The notes under the pieces: generated by a model
Database searches by the model: none
Told to the model about the DNA's origin: nothing
Seen by the model: only the letters and a program-made list of their open reading frames with translations
From: Actinomycetes bacterium
Lineage (GTDB): Bacteria; Actinomycetota; Actinomycetes; Streptosporangiales; Streptosporangiaceae
NCBI GenBank assembly: GCA_023425615.1
Contig: JAFACJ010000248.1
Span: 1 to 7,668, forward strand
Direction of reading: 5' to 3'
Length of the DNA: 7,668 nt
Translations under genes and position numbers: made by a program
Part shown: one piece after another, positions 1 through 6,358 of the stretch
Position numbering within the stretch: position 1 is the first letter of the stretch
Layout of the letters: each line of letters starts with the position of its first letter

Positions 1-328
1 CCAGCGCGCCGGCCGTGACGGCCGCCGCGCGTCCGGCGGCCCTCCTGACGCCCAGCCGCGCCGCGAGTGCCACGCCGGCGAGGACGAGCAGGGGCGTGAG
101 CAGCGCGTGGATCCAGAACCGCGGCGCGTTGACCGCGCGCAGCGCGTCCCCGTACCCGATGAGGCGTCCGGCCGCGACGGCGAGGTTGTCATAGGCGAGC
201 CCGGCGCAGACCACCGCCACCAGGACCGCCACGGCTCCCGCCGCGCTCCGCGCCCGCAGGGCGAGCCAGGCGAGCAGCAGCATGCATCCGCCGATCACCG
301 CCATGACCGCTGAGACCACAGCCCGCAC
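1..328 (-). CDS. Small multi-span membrane protein, function unknown (partial, C-terminus outside window)
   Basis: I do not recognise this gene. Read on the minus strand from a GTG at 326-328, a frame stays open to the window edge (109 codons). An in-frame TGA at 359-361 limits the start to within about 30 bases upstream of that GTG. The translation is hydrophobic: one likely membrane helix at residues 4-24, a second at about 33-56, a third at about 80-102, and more hydrophobic sequence at the edge. Between helices 2 and 3 lies a polar loop with the motif YDNLAVAAGRLIGYG and then APRFWIHALL; such a mix of Tyr, Asp, Asn, Arg and His beside membrane segments suggests a conserved functional loop, but I cannot name the family. 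The start is uncertain: no good Shine-Dalgarno sequence precedes the GTG, and ATG at 302-304 is an alternative. It lies 79 bases downstream of lysA on the same strand, so it could be read through from that unit or have its own promoter. Confidence 0.6.
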   Translation of the reverse strand, partial: MRAVVSAVMAVIGGCMLLLAWLALRARSAAGAVAVLVAVVCAGLAYDNLAVAAGRLIGYGDALRAVNAPRFWIHALLTPLLVLAGVALAARLGVRRAAGRAAAVTAGAL

Positions 329-332
329 CGCC

Positions 333-349
333 GTTTCTGAGGGAGAAAC
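333..349. repeat. Inverted repeat GTTTCT-N5-AGAAAC upstream of the left-edge gene
   Basis: Perfect 6-base arms at 333-338 and 344-349 flank the spacer GAGGG. The repeat sits directly before the GTG start of the left-edge membrane gene, in a patch far more AT-rich than its surroundings. An operator for a dimeric regulator is the simplest reading, but the arms are short and no binding protein is known. Confidence 0.4.
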
Positions 350-351
350 AA

Positions 352-377
352 AGTTTTCTCAGGTGTGACGGAAAACT
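352..377. repeat. Inverted repeat AGTTTTC-N12-GAAAACT between lysA and the left-edge gene
   Basis: Perfect 7-base arms at 352-358 and 371-377 are separated by 12 bases. On the minus strand the second arm is followed by TTGTTTC, so it could be a weak terminator for the lysA unit. The stem is AT-rich and the loop long, unlike a classic intrinsic terminator. An overlapping symmetry, GAGAAA-N6-TTTCTC at 343-360, shares bases with both inverted repeats, so regulator binding is equally possible. Confidence 0.4.
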
Positions 378-407
378 AGTTGCTCGCCGCCGCCCGCCGC
401 AAGGTGC

Positions 408-1736
408 TCAGCCCACGTCGCGGCGCAGGAGGTCCTCCTCGGTCTCGCGGCGGACCAGCGCCCGTGCGGCGCCCTGGCGGACGGCGACGACCGGCGGGCG
501 GCGGACGAGGTTGTAGTTCGACGCCATGGAGTGGTGGTAGGCGCCGGTGCAGAAGACCGCGAGGAGATCGCCGGGACGCACGTCCGCCGGGAGCGGCACG
601 TCGCGGGCCAGGACGTCACCGGTCTCGCAGTGCCGGCCGACGACGGTGGCGGCACGGTCGGCGGCGGAGGGGGCGCGGCCGATGACGCGGACGCAGTAGC
701 GCGCCCCGTACAGGCTGGGGCGTGGATTGTCGCTCATGCCGCCGTTGACCGTCACGAACACCCGGCCCGCCGCCGAGCGCTTCACGCCGAGGACGCGGTA
801 GACCGTGGCGCCGGCACGGGCGGCGATGGCACGCCCCGGCTCGACCGTGATCCGGGGCACCGGCAGCCGGTACTCGGCGCAGGCGGCGCGCAGCGCCCCC
901 GACAGACGCGGCGCCAGCTCCTCGGGTGCCAGCCACGGGTCGTCGGGGCGGTAGCGGACGGCGAGGCCGCCGCCGAGGTCGAGCTGGGGGAGCGTGACGC
1001 CGTACTCGTCGCGGACGCGCGCCATCAGCCCGACGAGGCGCGGCACGGCCCGCAGGTAGGCGCCCGCGTCGCTGATCTGCGAGCCCAGATGGCAGTGCAG
1101 GCCGACCAGGCGCAGGCGGCGCTGGCCCAGGACGCGGCGGACGGCGTCGGCGGCGGCCCCCGTGGTGATGGAGAAGCCGAACTGCTGCTCCTCGGTCCCG
1201 GTGGTGAGGGACGGATGGGTGCCGCCGTCCACGCCGGGCACCACCCGCAGCATGACGTCCTGGCGCGGCCCCGGCAGGTCCGCCGCCATGACGGCGAGCC
1301 GGGAGATCTCCTGCGCGGAGTCGGCGACGATCCGGCCCACGCCGTAGGCGAACGCCGCCTTCAGGTCCTCGGGCGTCTTGCCGTTGCCGTGCAGGAGGGT
1401 CCGCTCGGCGGGGAACCCGGCGGACCGCGCCACCGCCAGTTCCCCCGCCGAGCAGACGTCGAGGGAGAGACCCTCCTCGGCGACCCACCTGGCCATGCCG
1501 CGGCACAGGAACGCCTTGCCCGCGTAGGCGACCTCGCCGTCCCAGAACGCGTCGCGGAACACACGGCACCGCTCCCGCACGTCCGCCTCGTCCACGACCT
1601 GCACGGGGGTGCCGAACTTGCGTGCCACCTCGGCCAGGGAGACGCCGCCGATCTCCAGATCGCCGTCGGGGACGGCGCGCGCGGTGAGGGGCAGGACCGA
1701 CGCCTCCAGGACGGTCGCGATCGAGCGGGCGCTCAT
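408..1736 (-). CDS. lysA: Diaminopimelate decarboxylase-type PLP enzyme (fold type III)
   Basis: A 442-residue protein of the usual size for LysA, the cytoplasmic enzyme that decarboxylates meso-diaminopimelate to L-lysine. Family motifs appear in order: YAGK at 71-74, where Lys74 should carry the PLP Schiff base; HLGSQ at 216-220; the phosphate-binding glycines GGG at 255-257; EPGR at 299-302; CETGD at 370-374, where the Cys reaches the partner active site in the dimer; and TGAYHHSMASNYN at 397-409, with the PLP-stacking Tyr at 400. The ATG at 1734-1736 is preferred because GGGGAG lies six bases upstream and the family N-terminus fits; the frame is open to about 2000, but that stretch belongs to the upstream gene read in another frame. 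Its start overlaps the stop of the SAV_915-like gene as ATGA, so the two are probably co-translated. No other lysine or threonine pathway genes are visible, so this may be a second, specialised paralogue; the exact substrate is inferred from motifs. Confidence 0.85.
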   Translation of the reverse strand: MSARSIATVLEASVLPLTARAVPDGDLEIGGVSLAEVARKFGTPVQVVDEADVRERCRVFRDAFWDGEVAYAGKAFLCRGMARWVAEEGLSLDVCSAGELAVARSAGFPAERTLLHGNGKTPEDLKAAFAYGVGRIVADSAQEISRLAVMAADLPGPRQDVMLRVVPGVDGGTHPSLTTGTEEQQFGFSITTGAAADAVRRVLGQRRLRLVGLHCHLGSQISDAGAYLRAVPRLVGLMARVRDEYGVTLPQLDLGGGLAVRYRPDDPWLAPEELAPRLSGALRAACAEYRLPVPRITVEPGRAIAARAGATVYRVLGVKRSAAGRVFVTVNGGMSDNPRPSLYGARYCVRVIGRAPSAADRAATVVGRHCETGDVLARDVPLPADVRPGDLLAVFCTGAYHHSMASNYNLVRRPPVVAVRQGAARALVRRETEEDLLRRDVG

Positions 1737-2029
1737 GCCGCGCTCCCCACGAGCCGCTCGCCCAGCCGCAGCAGCGCCGGGTCGAGGATGACGGGGTCCA
1801 CCTCGATCCGGGCGACGCCCAGGGGCAGGAGCAGGGCGCGCAGCGCGCCGCCCGCCAGCCGTACCGACGGCTGCCCGGAGCCCAGGGCCAGCAGCAGCGC
1901 GGACCGCGAGGTGAATCCGATCCCGACCCGCCCCGACCCCGGGGCGCGGCCCGTGCGCACGGCCAGCGCCCCGCAGGAGGTCTCCTTGACCGGGACCCAC
2001 AGCACCTGTTCGTCGATGTCGTCTTCCAT
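1733..2029 (-). CDS. SAV_915-like / SseB N-terminal-like small protein
   Basis: A 98-residue acidic-start protein without a signal peptide or membrane helix. Its pattern resembles the actinomycete SAV_915 family, which looks like the SseB N-terminal fold: a first strand WVPVKE at 11-16, RVGIGFTSR at 34-42, a short helix, SVRLAG at 55-60, a helix ALRALLLPLG at 62-71, and RIEVDP at 74-79. The biochemical role of such proteins is not known to me. The ATG at 2027-2029 is well supported by the ribosome binding site four bases upstream. The stop overlaps the lysA start, so it is the first gene of a two-gene unit and might modulate or pair with the decarboxylase; that link is inferred from the coupling only. 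The family assignment is from memory of the pattern, not a search. Confidence 0.7.
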   Translation of the reverse strand: MEDDIDEQVLWVPVKETSCGALAVRTGRAPGSGRVGIGFTSRSALLLALGSGQPSVRLAGGALRALLLPLGVARIEVDPVILDPALLRLGERLVGSAA

Positions 2030-2033
2030 GACG

Positions 2034-2040
2034 CCTCCTC
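2034..2040 (-). promoter_or_regulatory. Strong ribosome binding site of the SAV_915-like gene
   Basis: On the minus strand GAGGAGG ends four bases before the ATG at 2027-2029. It is a near-perfect match to the anti-Shine-Dalgarno sequence and decides the start over upstream in-frame possibilities. Confidence 0.75.
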
Positions 2041-2121
2041 TGTTCGCCTCCGCGTTCCAGACGCGTCCGGCCGACTCACGTTAAGCAGCTGTCACCGGCG
2101 TTTCTTGATTTACATGCGTAT

Positions 2122-2163
2122 TCCTGACGCCGAACGCCCCGCTTCTGACAGGTCCTTGACGCC
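2122..2163 (+). promoter_or_regulatory. Phased TGAC direct repeats, candidate OmpR-family (KdpE?) site
   Basis: Three pyrimidine-plus-TGAC elements begin their TGAC at 2125, 2146 and 2157, spaced 21 and 11 bases apart. The first and third share CCTGACGCC/CTTGACGCC. OmpR/PhoB-family regulators, to which KdpE belongs, typically bind tandem direct repeats about 11 bases apart on one DNA face, which fits the last two elements. Assignment to KdpE is inference only; the third copy overlaps a possible -35 hexamer. Confidence 0.3.
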
Positions 2164-2181
2164 TTTGCGAGCTGCCTCACA

Positions 2182-2215
2182 GTTCCCGGGAGTCGCCCTT
2201 CCGGCTCCGGGGAAC
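2182..2215 (+). repeat. Strong imperfect inverted repeat / hairpin 1 upstream of kdp
   Basis: Arms 2182-2195 and 2202-2215 pair over 14 positions with one G-G mismatch (2188/2209) and one G-U pair (2193/2204), around the six-base loop CCCTTC. The outer part reads GTTCCCGGGAG and CTCCGGGGAAC. No T-run follows on either strand, so it is not an intrinsic terminator. It may be a folded leader element if the start site lies upstream, or a DNA operator if transcription starts downstream. Confidence 0.5.
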
Positions 2216-2235
2216 GGTCGGGAAAAGGCCTGTGA

Positions 2236-2260
2236 CCTGCGCCGAAGCACCCGGCGTAGG
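2236..2260 (+). repeat. Hairpin 2 in the kdp upstream region
   Basis: Nine consecutive base pairs form between 2236-2244 and 2252-2260 (CCTGCGCCG and CGGCGTAGG, one G-U pair) around the loop AAGCACC. A stable RNA hairpin is plausible if this region is transcribed. Confidence 0.5.
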
Positions 2261-2261
2261 G

Positions 2262-2301
2262 AACGCGTAAAGATTGCCGATCTTGCCGTATGGAAAGCGT
2301 T
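2262..2301 (+). repeat. Nested inverted repeats / hairpin 3 with duplicated TTGCCG
   Basis: An outer pair AACGC (2262-2266) and GCGTT (2297-2301) encloses the palindrome AAGATTGCCGATCTT at 2270-2284 (five-base arms, loop TGCCG). The hexamer TTGCCG occurs at 2274-2279 and again at 2283-2288, nine bases apart. GGAAAGC occurs at 2292-2298 and as GGAAAGC again at 2312-2318. This may be an RNA stem or a cluster of protein-binding repeats. Confidence 0.35.
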
Positions 2302-2343
2302 AGGGGACGCCGGAAAGCCGTAAATCAGGTGTTTTCTTCTATG

Positions 2344-2377
2344 CGGCACCGCGCCGTCGGGGGGCGGAGCGGTGCCG
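2344..2377 (+). repeat. Hairpin 4 in the leader just before the kdp genes
   Basis: Perfect 9-base arms CGGCACCGC (2344-2352) and GCGGTGCCG (2369-2377) are separated by a 16-base G-rich loop. The hairpin ends 38 bases before the first ATG and could affect access to the ribosome binding site at 2400-2406. No T-run follows, so it is not a standard terminator. Confidence 0.5.
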
Positions 2378-2415
2378 GCCCCCATCGGACCTCTCGACCG
2401 GAGAAGACAGCAGTC

Positions 2416-2499
2416 ATGGCAGACCTCGTGCTCATAGCGCTGACCATCGCGGTGTTCGCGGTGCTCGGCCTCGTCGTCAAGGCGGTGGGACGCCTGTGA
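2416..2499 (+). CDS. 27-residue single-helix membrane peptide preceding kdpF
   Basis: ATG at 2416 is preceded by GGAGAAG at 2400-2406, nine bases away, and opens a 27-codon frame ending in TGA at 2497-2499. The peptide has a short start (MAD), one uninterrupted hydrophobic stretch at residues 4-21 and a basic tail with Lys22 and Arg26, as expected for a single helix with its C-terminus in the cytoplasm. It is not KdpF: the real kdpF follows and overlaps it by four bases (GTGA). The coupling and good ribosome binding site argue that it is translated. It could be an extra small Kdp subunit, a regulator of the complex or kinase, or a leader peptide that sets kdpF translation. I have an unverified impression that similar unannotated ORFs precede kdpF in other actinomycetes. 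It contains an ATA codon, rare in such GC-rich DNA. Confidence 0.65.
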   Translation: MADLVLIALTIAVFAVLGLVVKAVGRL

Positions 2500-2585
2500 G
2501 TCCCGACAACATCGTCGGCTTGATCCTCGTGGTCGGCCTCGTCGTGTTCCTGGTAGTGGCCCTACTGCGTCCGGAGAAGTTCTAG
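2496..2585 (+). CDS. kdpF: KdpF, small stabilising subunit of the potassium-transporting ATPase
   Basis: A 29-residue peptide with one membrane helix at about residues 6-24 and the typical ending ALLRPEKF. In E. coli KdpF is a 29-residue lipid-like helix that stabilises the KdpABC complex. The GTG at 2496-2498 overlaps the stop of the preceding small ORF; GGTGGGA at 2484-2490 is a modest ribosome binding site, so translation probably depends on coupling. Its TAG stop directly abuts the kdpA ATG. The codons for Pro-Glu-Lys near the end contain the GGAGAAG that acts as the kdpA ribosome binding site. A CTA leucine codon and a GTA valine codon, both rare in this genome, occur in the helix. The identity is firm from length, ending and position. 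Confidence 0.88.
   Translation: MSPDNIVGLILVVGLVVFLVVALLRPEKF
2573..2579 (+). promoter_or_regulatory. kdpA ribosome binding site inside the kdpF coding end
   Basis: GGAGAAG lies nine bases... before the kdpA ATG measured from its GGAG core, and is made by the last codons of kdpF. It supports ATG at 2586 as the kdpA start and explains how a gene with no intergenic gap is initiated. Confidence 0.6.
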
Positions 2586-4247
2586 ATGAGCCCCACCACC
2601 GCGGGAGTCGTCTTCATCGTCTCCCTCATCGCCGCGCTCGCCCTGGCGCACGTTCCCCTGGGCGACTACATGTACCGGGTGCTCAGCTCCACCAAGCACA
2701 GCAAGGTGGAACGCGGCATCTACAAGGCCATCGGCGTGGATCCCGCCTCCGAGCAGAGATGGGGCACCTACGCCAAGAGCGTCCTGGCGTTCTCGCTGGT
2801 CTCCCTTCTGTTCCTGTACGCGCTCCAGCGGTTGCAGGACAAGCTGTTCCTCAGCCTCGGCTTCCCGCCCGTGACCGACCACGTGGCCTGGAACACCGCC
2901 GTCAGTTTCGTGACGAACACCAACTGGCAGGCGTACTCCGGCGAGAGCACGATGGGCTACCTGGTCCAGATGGGCGGCCTCGCCGTCCAGAACTTCGTGT
3001 CCGCCGCCGTGGGCATCGCCGTGGCCGTCGCCTTCGTCCGCGGGTTCGTGCGCAAGAAGACCGACGAACTCGGCAACTTCTGGGTCGACCTCACCCGCGC
3101 CACCCTGCGGATCCTGCTGCCCCTCGCCTTCATCGGCGCGATCGTCCTGGTGATCGGCGGCGTCGTGCAGAACTTCGCCGACCCGCACACCGTCACCACG
3201 GTCACCGGCGGCTCGCAGACCATCACCGGAGGCCCCGTCGCCTCCCAGGAGGTCATCAAGGAACTGGGCACCAACGGCGGCGGCTTCTACAACGCCAACT
3301 CCGCCCACCCCTTCGAGAACCCCACGAGCTGGACCAACTGGTTCGAGATCTTCCTGCTGTCGGTCATCGCCTTCTCGCTGCCCCGCACCTTCGGGCGCCT
3401 GGTCGGCCAGAAGCGGCAGGGCTACGCGATCGCCGCGGTCATGGCGATCTTGGCGCTGGTGTCGCTGACCGCCACCACCGTCGCCCAGGTCGCCCACCAC
3501 GGCACCGTCGCCGAGGCGATCGGCGCCTCCGCCGAGGGCGTCGAGCAGCGGTTCGGCGTGGTGGACTCGGCGGTGTTCGCCACCATGACCACGCTCACCT
3601 CCACCGGCGCCGTCGACTCCTTCCACGACTCCTACACCAGCCTGGGCGGGGCCGTGCTGATGCTCAACATGATGGTGGGCGAGGTAGCGCCCGGCGGTGT
3701 CGGCTCGGGCCTGTACGGCATGCTCATCCTCGCGATCATCACGGTGTTCGTGGCCGGGCTCATGGTCGGGCGCACCCCCGAGTACCTCGGCAAGAAGATC
3801 AGCGCCCGCGAGATCAAGTTCGCGTCGATGTACTTCCTGGTCACCCCGGCGCTGGTGCTCATCGGTGCCGCGCTCGCGATGGCCTTCCCCGGCCCGCGCG
3901 AGGGCATGAACAACCCCGGCGCCCACGGGTTCTCCGAGGTGCTGTACGCCTTCACGTCGGCGGCGAACAACAACGGGTCGGCGTTCGCCGGCATCACGGT
4001 GAACACCTGGTTCTACGACATCGCGCTCGGCATGTGCATGCTCCTCGGCCGGTTCCTGCCGATCATCTTCGCGCTCGGCCTGGCCGGGTCGCTGGCCCGC
4101 CAGACCCCCGTCCCCGTGTCGGCGGGCACGCTGCCCACGCACCGGCCGCAGTTCGTCGGCATGGTCGCCGGCGTCACCCTCATCCTCGTCGCCCTGACTT
4201 TCTTCCCGGCGCTCGCCCTCGGGCCGCTGGCAGAAGGGATCCACTGA
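2586..4247 (+). CDS. kdpA: KdpA, potassium-binding channel-like subunit of KdpFABC
   Basis: A 553-residue polytopic inner membrane protein, close to the 557 residues of E. coli KdpA, belonging to the superfamily of potassium transporters with four pore-loop repeats. All four selectivity filter segments are present: TNTNWQ at 110-115, GTNGGGF at 228-234, TSTGAVDS at 338-345 and [10 protein letters not shown] at 458-467. The signature [11 protein letters not shown] (236-246) follows the second loop, and the gating-loop motif [14 protein letters not shown] is at 365-378. It selects potassium from outside and passes it through a tunnel towards KdpB. The start abuts the kdpF stop; the TGA shares its last base with the kdpB ATG. 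No frameshift or missing filter residue is visible, so it should be functional. Confidence 0.97.
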   Translation: MSPTTAGVVFIVSLIAALALAHVPLGDYMYRVLSSTKHSKVERGIYKAIGVDPASEQRWGTYAKSVLAFSLVSLLFLYALQRLQDKLFLSLGFPPVTDHVAWNTAVSFVTNTNWQAYSGESTMGYLVQMGGLAVQNFVSAAVGIAVAVAFVRGFVRKKTDELGNFWVDLTRATLRILLPLAFIGAIVLVIGGVVQNFADPHTVTTVTGGSQTITGGPVASQEVIKELGTNGGGFYNANSAHPFENPTSWTNWFEIFLLSVIAFSLPRTFGRLVGQKRQGYAIAAVMAILALVSLTATTVAQVAHHGTVAEAIGASAEGVEQRFGVVDSAVFATMTTLTSTGAVDSFHDSYTSLGGAVLMLNMMVGEVAPGGVGSGLYGMLILAIITVFVAGLMVGRTPEYLGKKISAREIKFASMYFLVTPALVLIGAALAMAFPGPREGMNNPGAHGFSEVLYAFTSAANNNGSAFAGITVNTWFYDIALGMCMLLGRFLPIIFALGLAGSLARQTPVPVSAGTLPTHRPQFVGMVAGVTLILVALTFFPALALGPLAEGIH

Positions 4248-6358
4248 TGTCCACGCCCTCGCCGGCCCCCCGGCAGGCGTCCGCCCGCGTCGGCGGCGGC
4301 CTGCTCGACCCCCACATGCTGCTGAAGTCGCTGCCGGTCGCACTGCGCAAGCTCGACCCCCGCGTCATGTGGCGCAACCCCGTCATGTTCATCGTCGAGA
4401 TCGGCGCGGTCTGGGCGACGGTCCTCGCCGTCCGCGAGCACACCTTCTTCGCGATCGCGATCACGGTGTGGCTGTGGCTGACGGTCGTCTTCGCCAACCT
4501 CGCCGAGGCGGTCGCCGAAGGCCGCGGCAAGGCGCAGGCCGACACCCTGCGCAAGGCCAAGAAGGACACCGTCGCGCGGCGGCTGGTGAACGGCGGCGAG
4601 GAGCAGGTGCCTGCCGCCGACCTGCGCCAGGGCGACGTGGTGGTGGTCGAGGCCGGCCAGATCATCCCCGGCGACGGCGACGTCGTCGAGGGCATCGCCT
4701 CGGTCGACGAGTCGGCGATCACCGGTGAGTCGGCGCCCGTCATCCGGGAGTCCGGCGGCGACCGCTCGGCGGTCACCGGCGGCACCAAGGTGCTCTCCGA
4801 CCGGATCGTCGTGAAGATCACCCAGCGGCCCGGCGAGTCGTTCATCGACAAGATGATCGCCCTGGTGGAGGGCGCCTCCCGGCAGAAGACGCCGAACGAG
4901 ATCGCCCTGAACATCCTGCTGGCCGCGCTGACGCTCATCTTCGTGGTGGCCACCGCGACCATGCAGCCGTTCGCCATCTGGGCGAAGATCAGCAACCCGG
5001 GCGTCCCGGACACCGCGGCGCTCGACGCGAACGGGGTCACCGGCATCGTGCTGGTCTCGCTGCTGGTCTGCCTCATCCCCACCACGATCGGAGCGCTGCT
5101 GTCGGCGATCGGCATCGCCGGCATGGACCGCCTCGTGCAGCGCAACGTCCTGGCGATGTCCGGACGCGCCGTGGAGGCCGCGGGCGACGTCAACACCCTG
5201 CTGCTGGACAAGACCGGCACCATCACCCTGGGCAACCGGCAGGCGTCGGAGTTCATCCCCGTCGGCGGCGTCACCGAGGACGAGCTCGCCGACGCCGCGC
5301 AGCTGGCGTCGCTGGCGGACGAGACGCCCGAGGGCCGCTCGATCGTCGTCTACGCCAAGCAGGCGTACGGACTGCGCGAGCGCACCCCCGGCGAGCTGGC
5401 GCACGCCGAGTGGATCCCGTTCGCCGCCCAGACCCGCATGTCCGGCGTCGACGTCGACGGAAGGCGGCTGCGCAAGGGCGCGGCCTCGGCGGTGTCGCAC
5501 TGGGTGCGCGAGCACGGCGGGCTGGTCTCCCCCGCCCTCGGCGACGCCGTGGACGGCATCTCCGCCGCCGGCGGGACACCGCTGGTCGTCGGCGAGGCCA
5601 AGGACGGGCAGGCCCGCGTCCTCGGCGTCATCCACCTCAAGGACGTGGTCAAGGCCGGGATGCGCGAGCGGTTCGACCACATGCGCGCCATGGGCATCAA
5701 GACGATCATGGTGACCGGCGACAACCCGCTCACCGCCAAGGCCATCGCCGAGGAGGCGGGCGTCGATGACTTCCTCGCCGAGGCCAAGCCCGAGGACAAG
5801 CTCGCCTTCATCAAGTCCGAGCAGGAGGGCGGGCGCCTCGTCGCGATGACCGGCGACGGCACCAACGACGCGCCCGCGCTGGCGCAGGCGGACGTCGGCG
5901 TCGCCATGAACACCGGCACCTCGGCCGCCAAGGAGGCCGGGAACATGGTGGACCTGGACTCCGACCCCACCAAGCTCATCGAGATCGTGGAGATCGGCAA
6001 GCAGCTCCTCATCACGCGCGGCGCGCTGACCACGTTCTCCATCGCCAACGACATCGCCAAGTACTTCGCGATCATCCCGGCGATGTTCGTCGCCCTGTTC
6101 CCGGGCCTGGAGGCCCTGAACATCATGCGGCTGTCCAGCCCGCAGTCGGCGATCCTCTCGGCGGTGATCTTCAACGCGCTGGTCATCATCGCGCTGATCC
6201 CGCTGGCGCTGCGCGGCGTGCGCTACCGGCCGAGCTCGGCCTCCCGGCTGCTGAACCGCAACCTCGCCCTCTACGGCCTGGGCGGGGTGATCGCCCCGTT
6301 CATCGGCATCAAGATCATCGACCTCCTGATCCAGTTCCTTCCGGGGATCTCCTCATGA
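4247..6358 (+). CDS. kdpB: KdpB, P-type ATPase subunit of KdpFABC
   Basis: A 703-residue type IA P-type ATPase that hydrolyses ATP to drive potassium uptake with KdpA. Motifs in order: the actuator TGES at 159-162, the membrane motif CLIPTTIGA at 275-283, the phosphorylation motif DKTGTIT at 321-327 (Asp321), the nucleotide domain FAAQTRMSG at 392-400 and KGA at 410-412, TGDN at 490-493, GDGTNDAP at 536-543, and NDIAKYF at 601-607 with the membrane Asp602 and Lys605. Ser162 of TGES matches the serine whose phosphorylation inhibits E. coli KdpB. The frame is open far upstream through kdpA, but ATG at 4247 is chosen: AAGGGA lies seven bases before it, and it shares one base with the kdpA stop. 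It is about 20 residues longer than the 682-residue E. coli protein, mostly as a Pro/Ala-rich N-terminal tail. All catalytic residues are intact. Confidence 0.97.
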   Translation: MSTPSPAPRQASARVGGGLLDPHMLLKSLPVALRKLDPRVMWRNPVMFIVEIGAVWATVLAVREHTFFAIAITVWLWLTVVFANLAEAVAEGRGKAQADTLRKAKKDTVARRLVNGGEEQVPAADLRQGDVVVVEAGQIIPGDGDVVEGIASVDESAITGESAPVIRESGGDRSAVTGGTKVLSDRIVVKITQRPGESFIDKMIALVEGASRQKTPNEIALNILLAALTLIFVVATATMQPFAIWAKISNPGVPDTAALDANGVTGIVLVSLLVCLIPTTIGALLSAIGIAGMDRLVQRNVLAMSGRAVEAAGDVNTLLLDKTGTITLGNRQASEFIPVGGVTEDELADAAQLASLADETPEGRSIVVYAKQAYGLRERTPGELAHAEWIPFAAQTRMSGVDVDGRRLRKGAASAVSHWVREHGGLVSPALGDAVDGISAAGGTPLVVGEAKDGQARVLGVIHLKDVVKAGMRERFDHMRAMGIKTIMVTGDNPLTAKAIAEEAGVDDFLAEAKPEDKLAFIKSEQEGGRLVAMTGDGTNDAPALAQADVGVAMNTGTSAAKEAGNMVDLDSDPTKLIEIVEIGKQLLITRGALTTFSIANDIAKYFAIIPAMFVALFPGLEALNIMRLSSPQSAILSAVIFNALVIIALIPLALRGVRYRPSSASRLLNRNLALYGLGGVIAPFIGIKIIDLLIQFLPGISS

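Larger units (their letters stand above)
2030..2415. other. Divergent intergenic control region between the lysA unit and kdp
   Basis: About 385 bases without a convincing gene separate the leftward SAV_915-lysA unit from the rightward kdp operon, so promoters for both should lie here. The stretch has clearly more A and T than the genes, especially around 2080-2125 and 2262-2340. It contains phased TGAC repeats and four potential hairpins, listed separately. I could not find a convincing paired -35/-10 on either strand. On the plus strand TTGACG at 2156-2161 is a plausible -35, but the sequence 16-17 bases later (CACAGT/ACAGTT) is a poor -10. On the minus strand TAACGT near 2080 resembles a -10 but has no good -35. 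Short open frames here on both strands lack coding bias and ribosome binding sites. Confidence 0.6.

Noticed and set aside
107..313. Short plus-strand frame near the left edge
   Set aside because: Polar Arg/Asp/His-rich translation opposite a hydrophobic frame with clear membrane helices; the minus-strand reading is preferred.
1737..2000. N-terminal extension of the LysA-like protein up to about position 2000
   Set aside because: The extension overlaps the SAV_915-like gene in another frame, has Gly/Arg/Pro-rich out-of-frame composition and is not part of the LysA fold; ATG at 1736 has a ribosome binding site.
531..2084. Long plus-strand frame opposite lysA
   Set aside because: Antisense shadow of the real gene, common in GC-rich DNA; rich in Gly, Arg, Ala, Asp with no recognisable domain.
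2180..2330. Possible ydaO-type c-di-AMP riboswitch upstream of kdp (GGGGAAC-like segments)
   Set aside because: The conserved GTCAGCTAACC-type and downstream GTAGGC signatures of that class are absent, and the stem order does not match what I know of it.
2344..2377. Intrinsic terminator before kdp
   Set aside because: The hairpin is strong, but no T-run follows on either strand.
2105..2385. Short open frames on both strands in the intergenic region (72 and 91 codons)
   Set aside because: Neither has a good ribosome binding site, third-position GC bias or a recognisable domain, and both run through the inverted repeats.
2759..4246. Very long open frame upstream of and in phase with kdpB
   Set aside because: It is an out-of-frame reading of kdpA with Arg/Pro-rich content; kdpB starts at 4247 by its ribosome binding site, motifs and overlap with the kdpA stop.
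2562..4343. Long minus-strand frame opposite kdpA
   Set aside because: Antisense shadow with Gly/Glu/Asp/His-rich low-complexity translation; the plus strand is clearly kdpA.
4013..5680. Long minus-strand frames opposite kdpB
   Set aside because: Antisense shadows of kdpB, no protein family visible.
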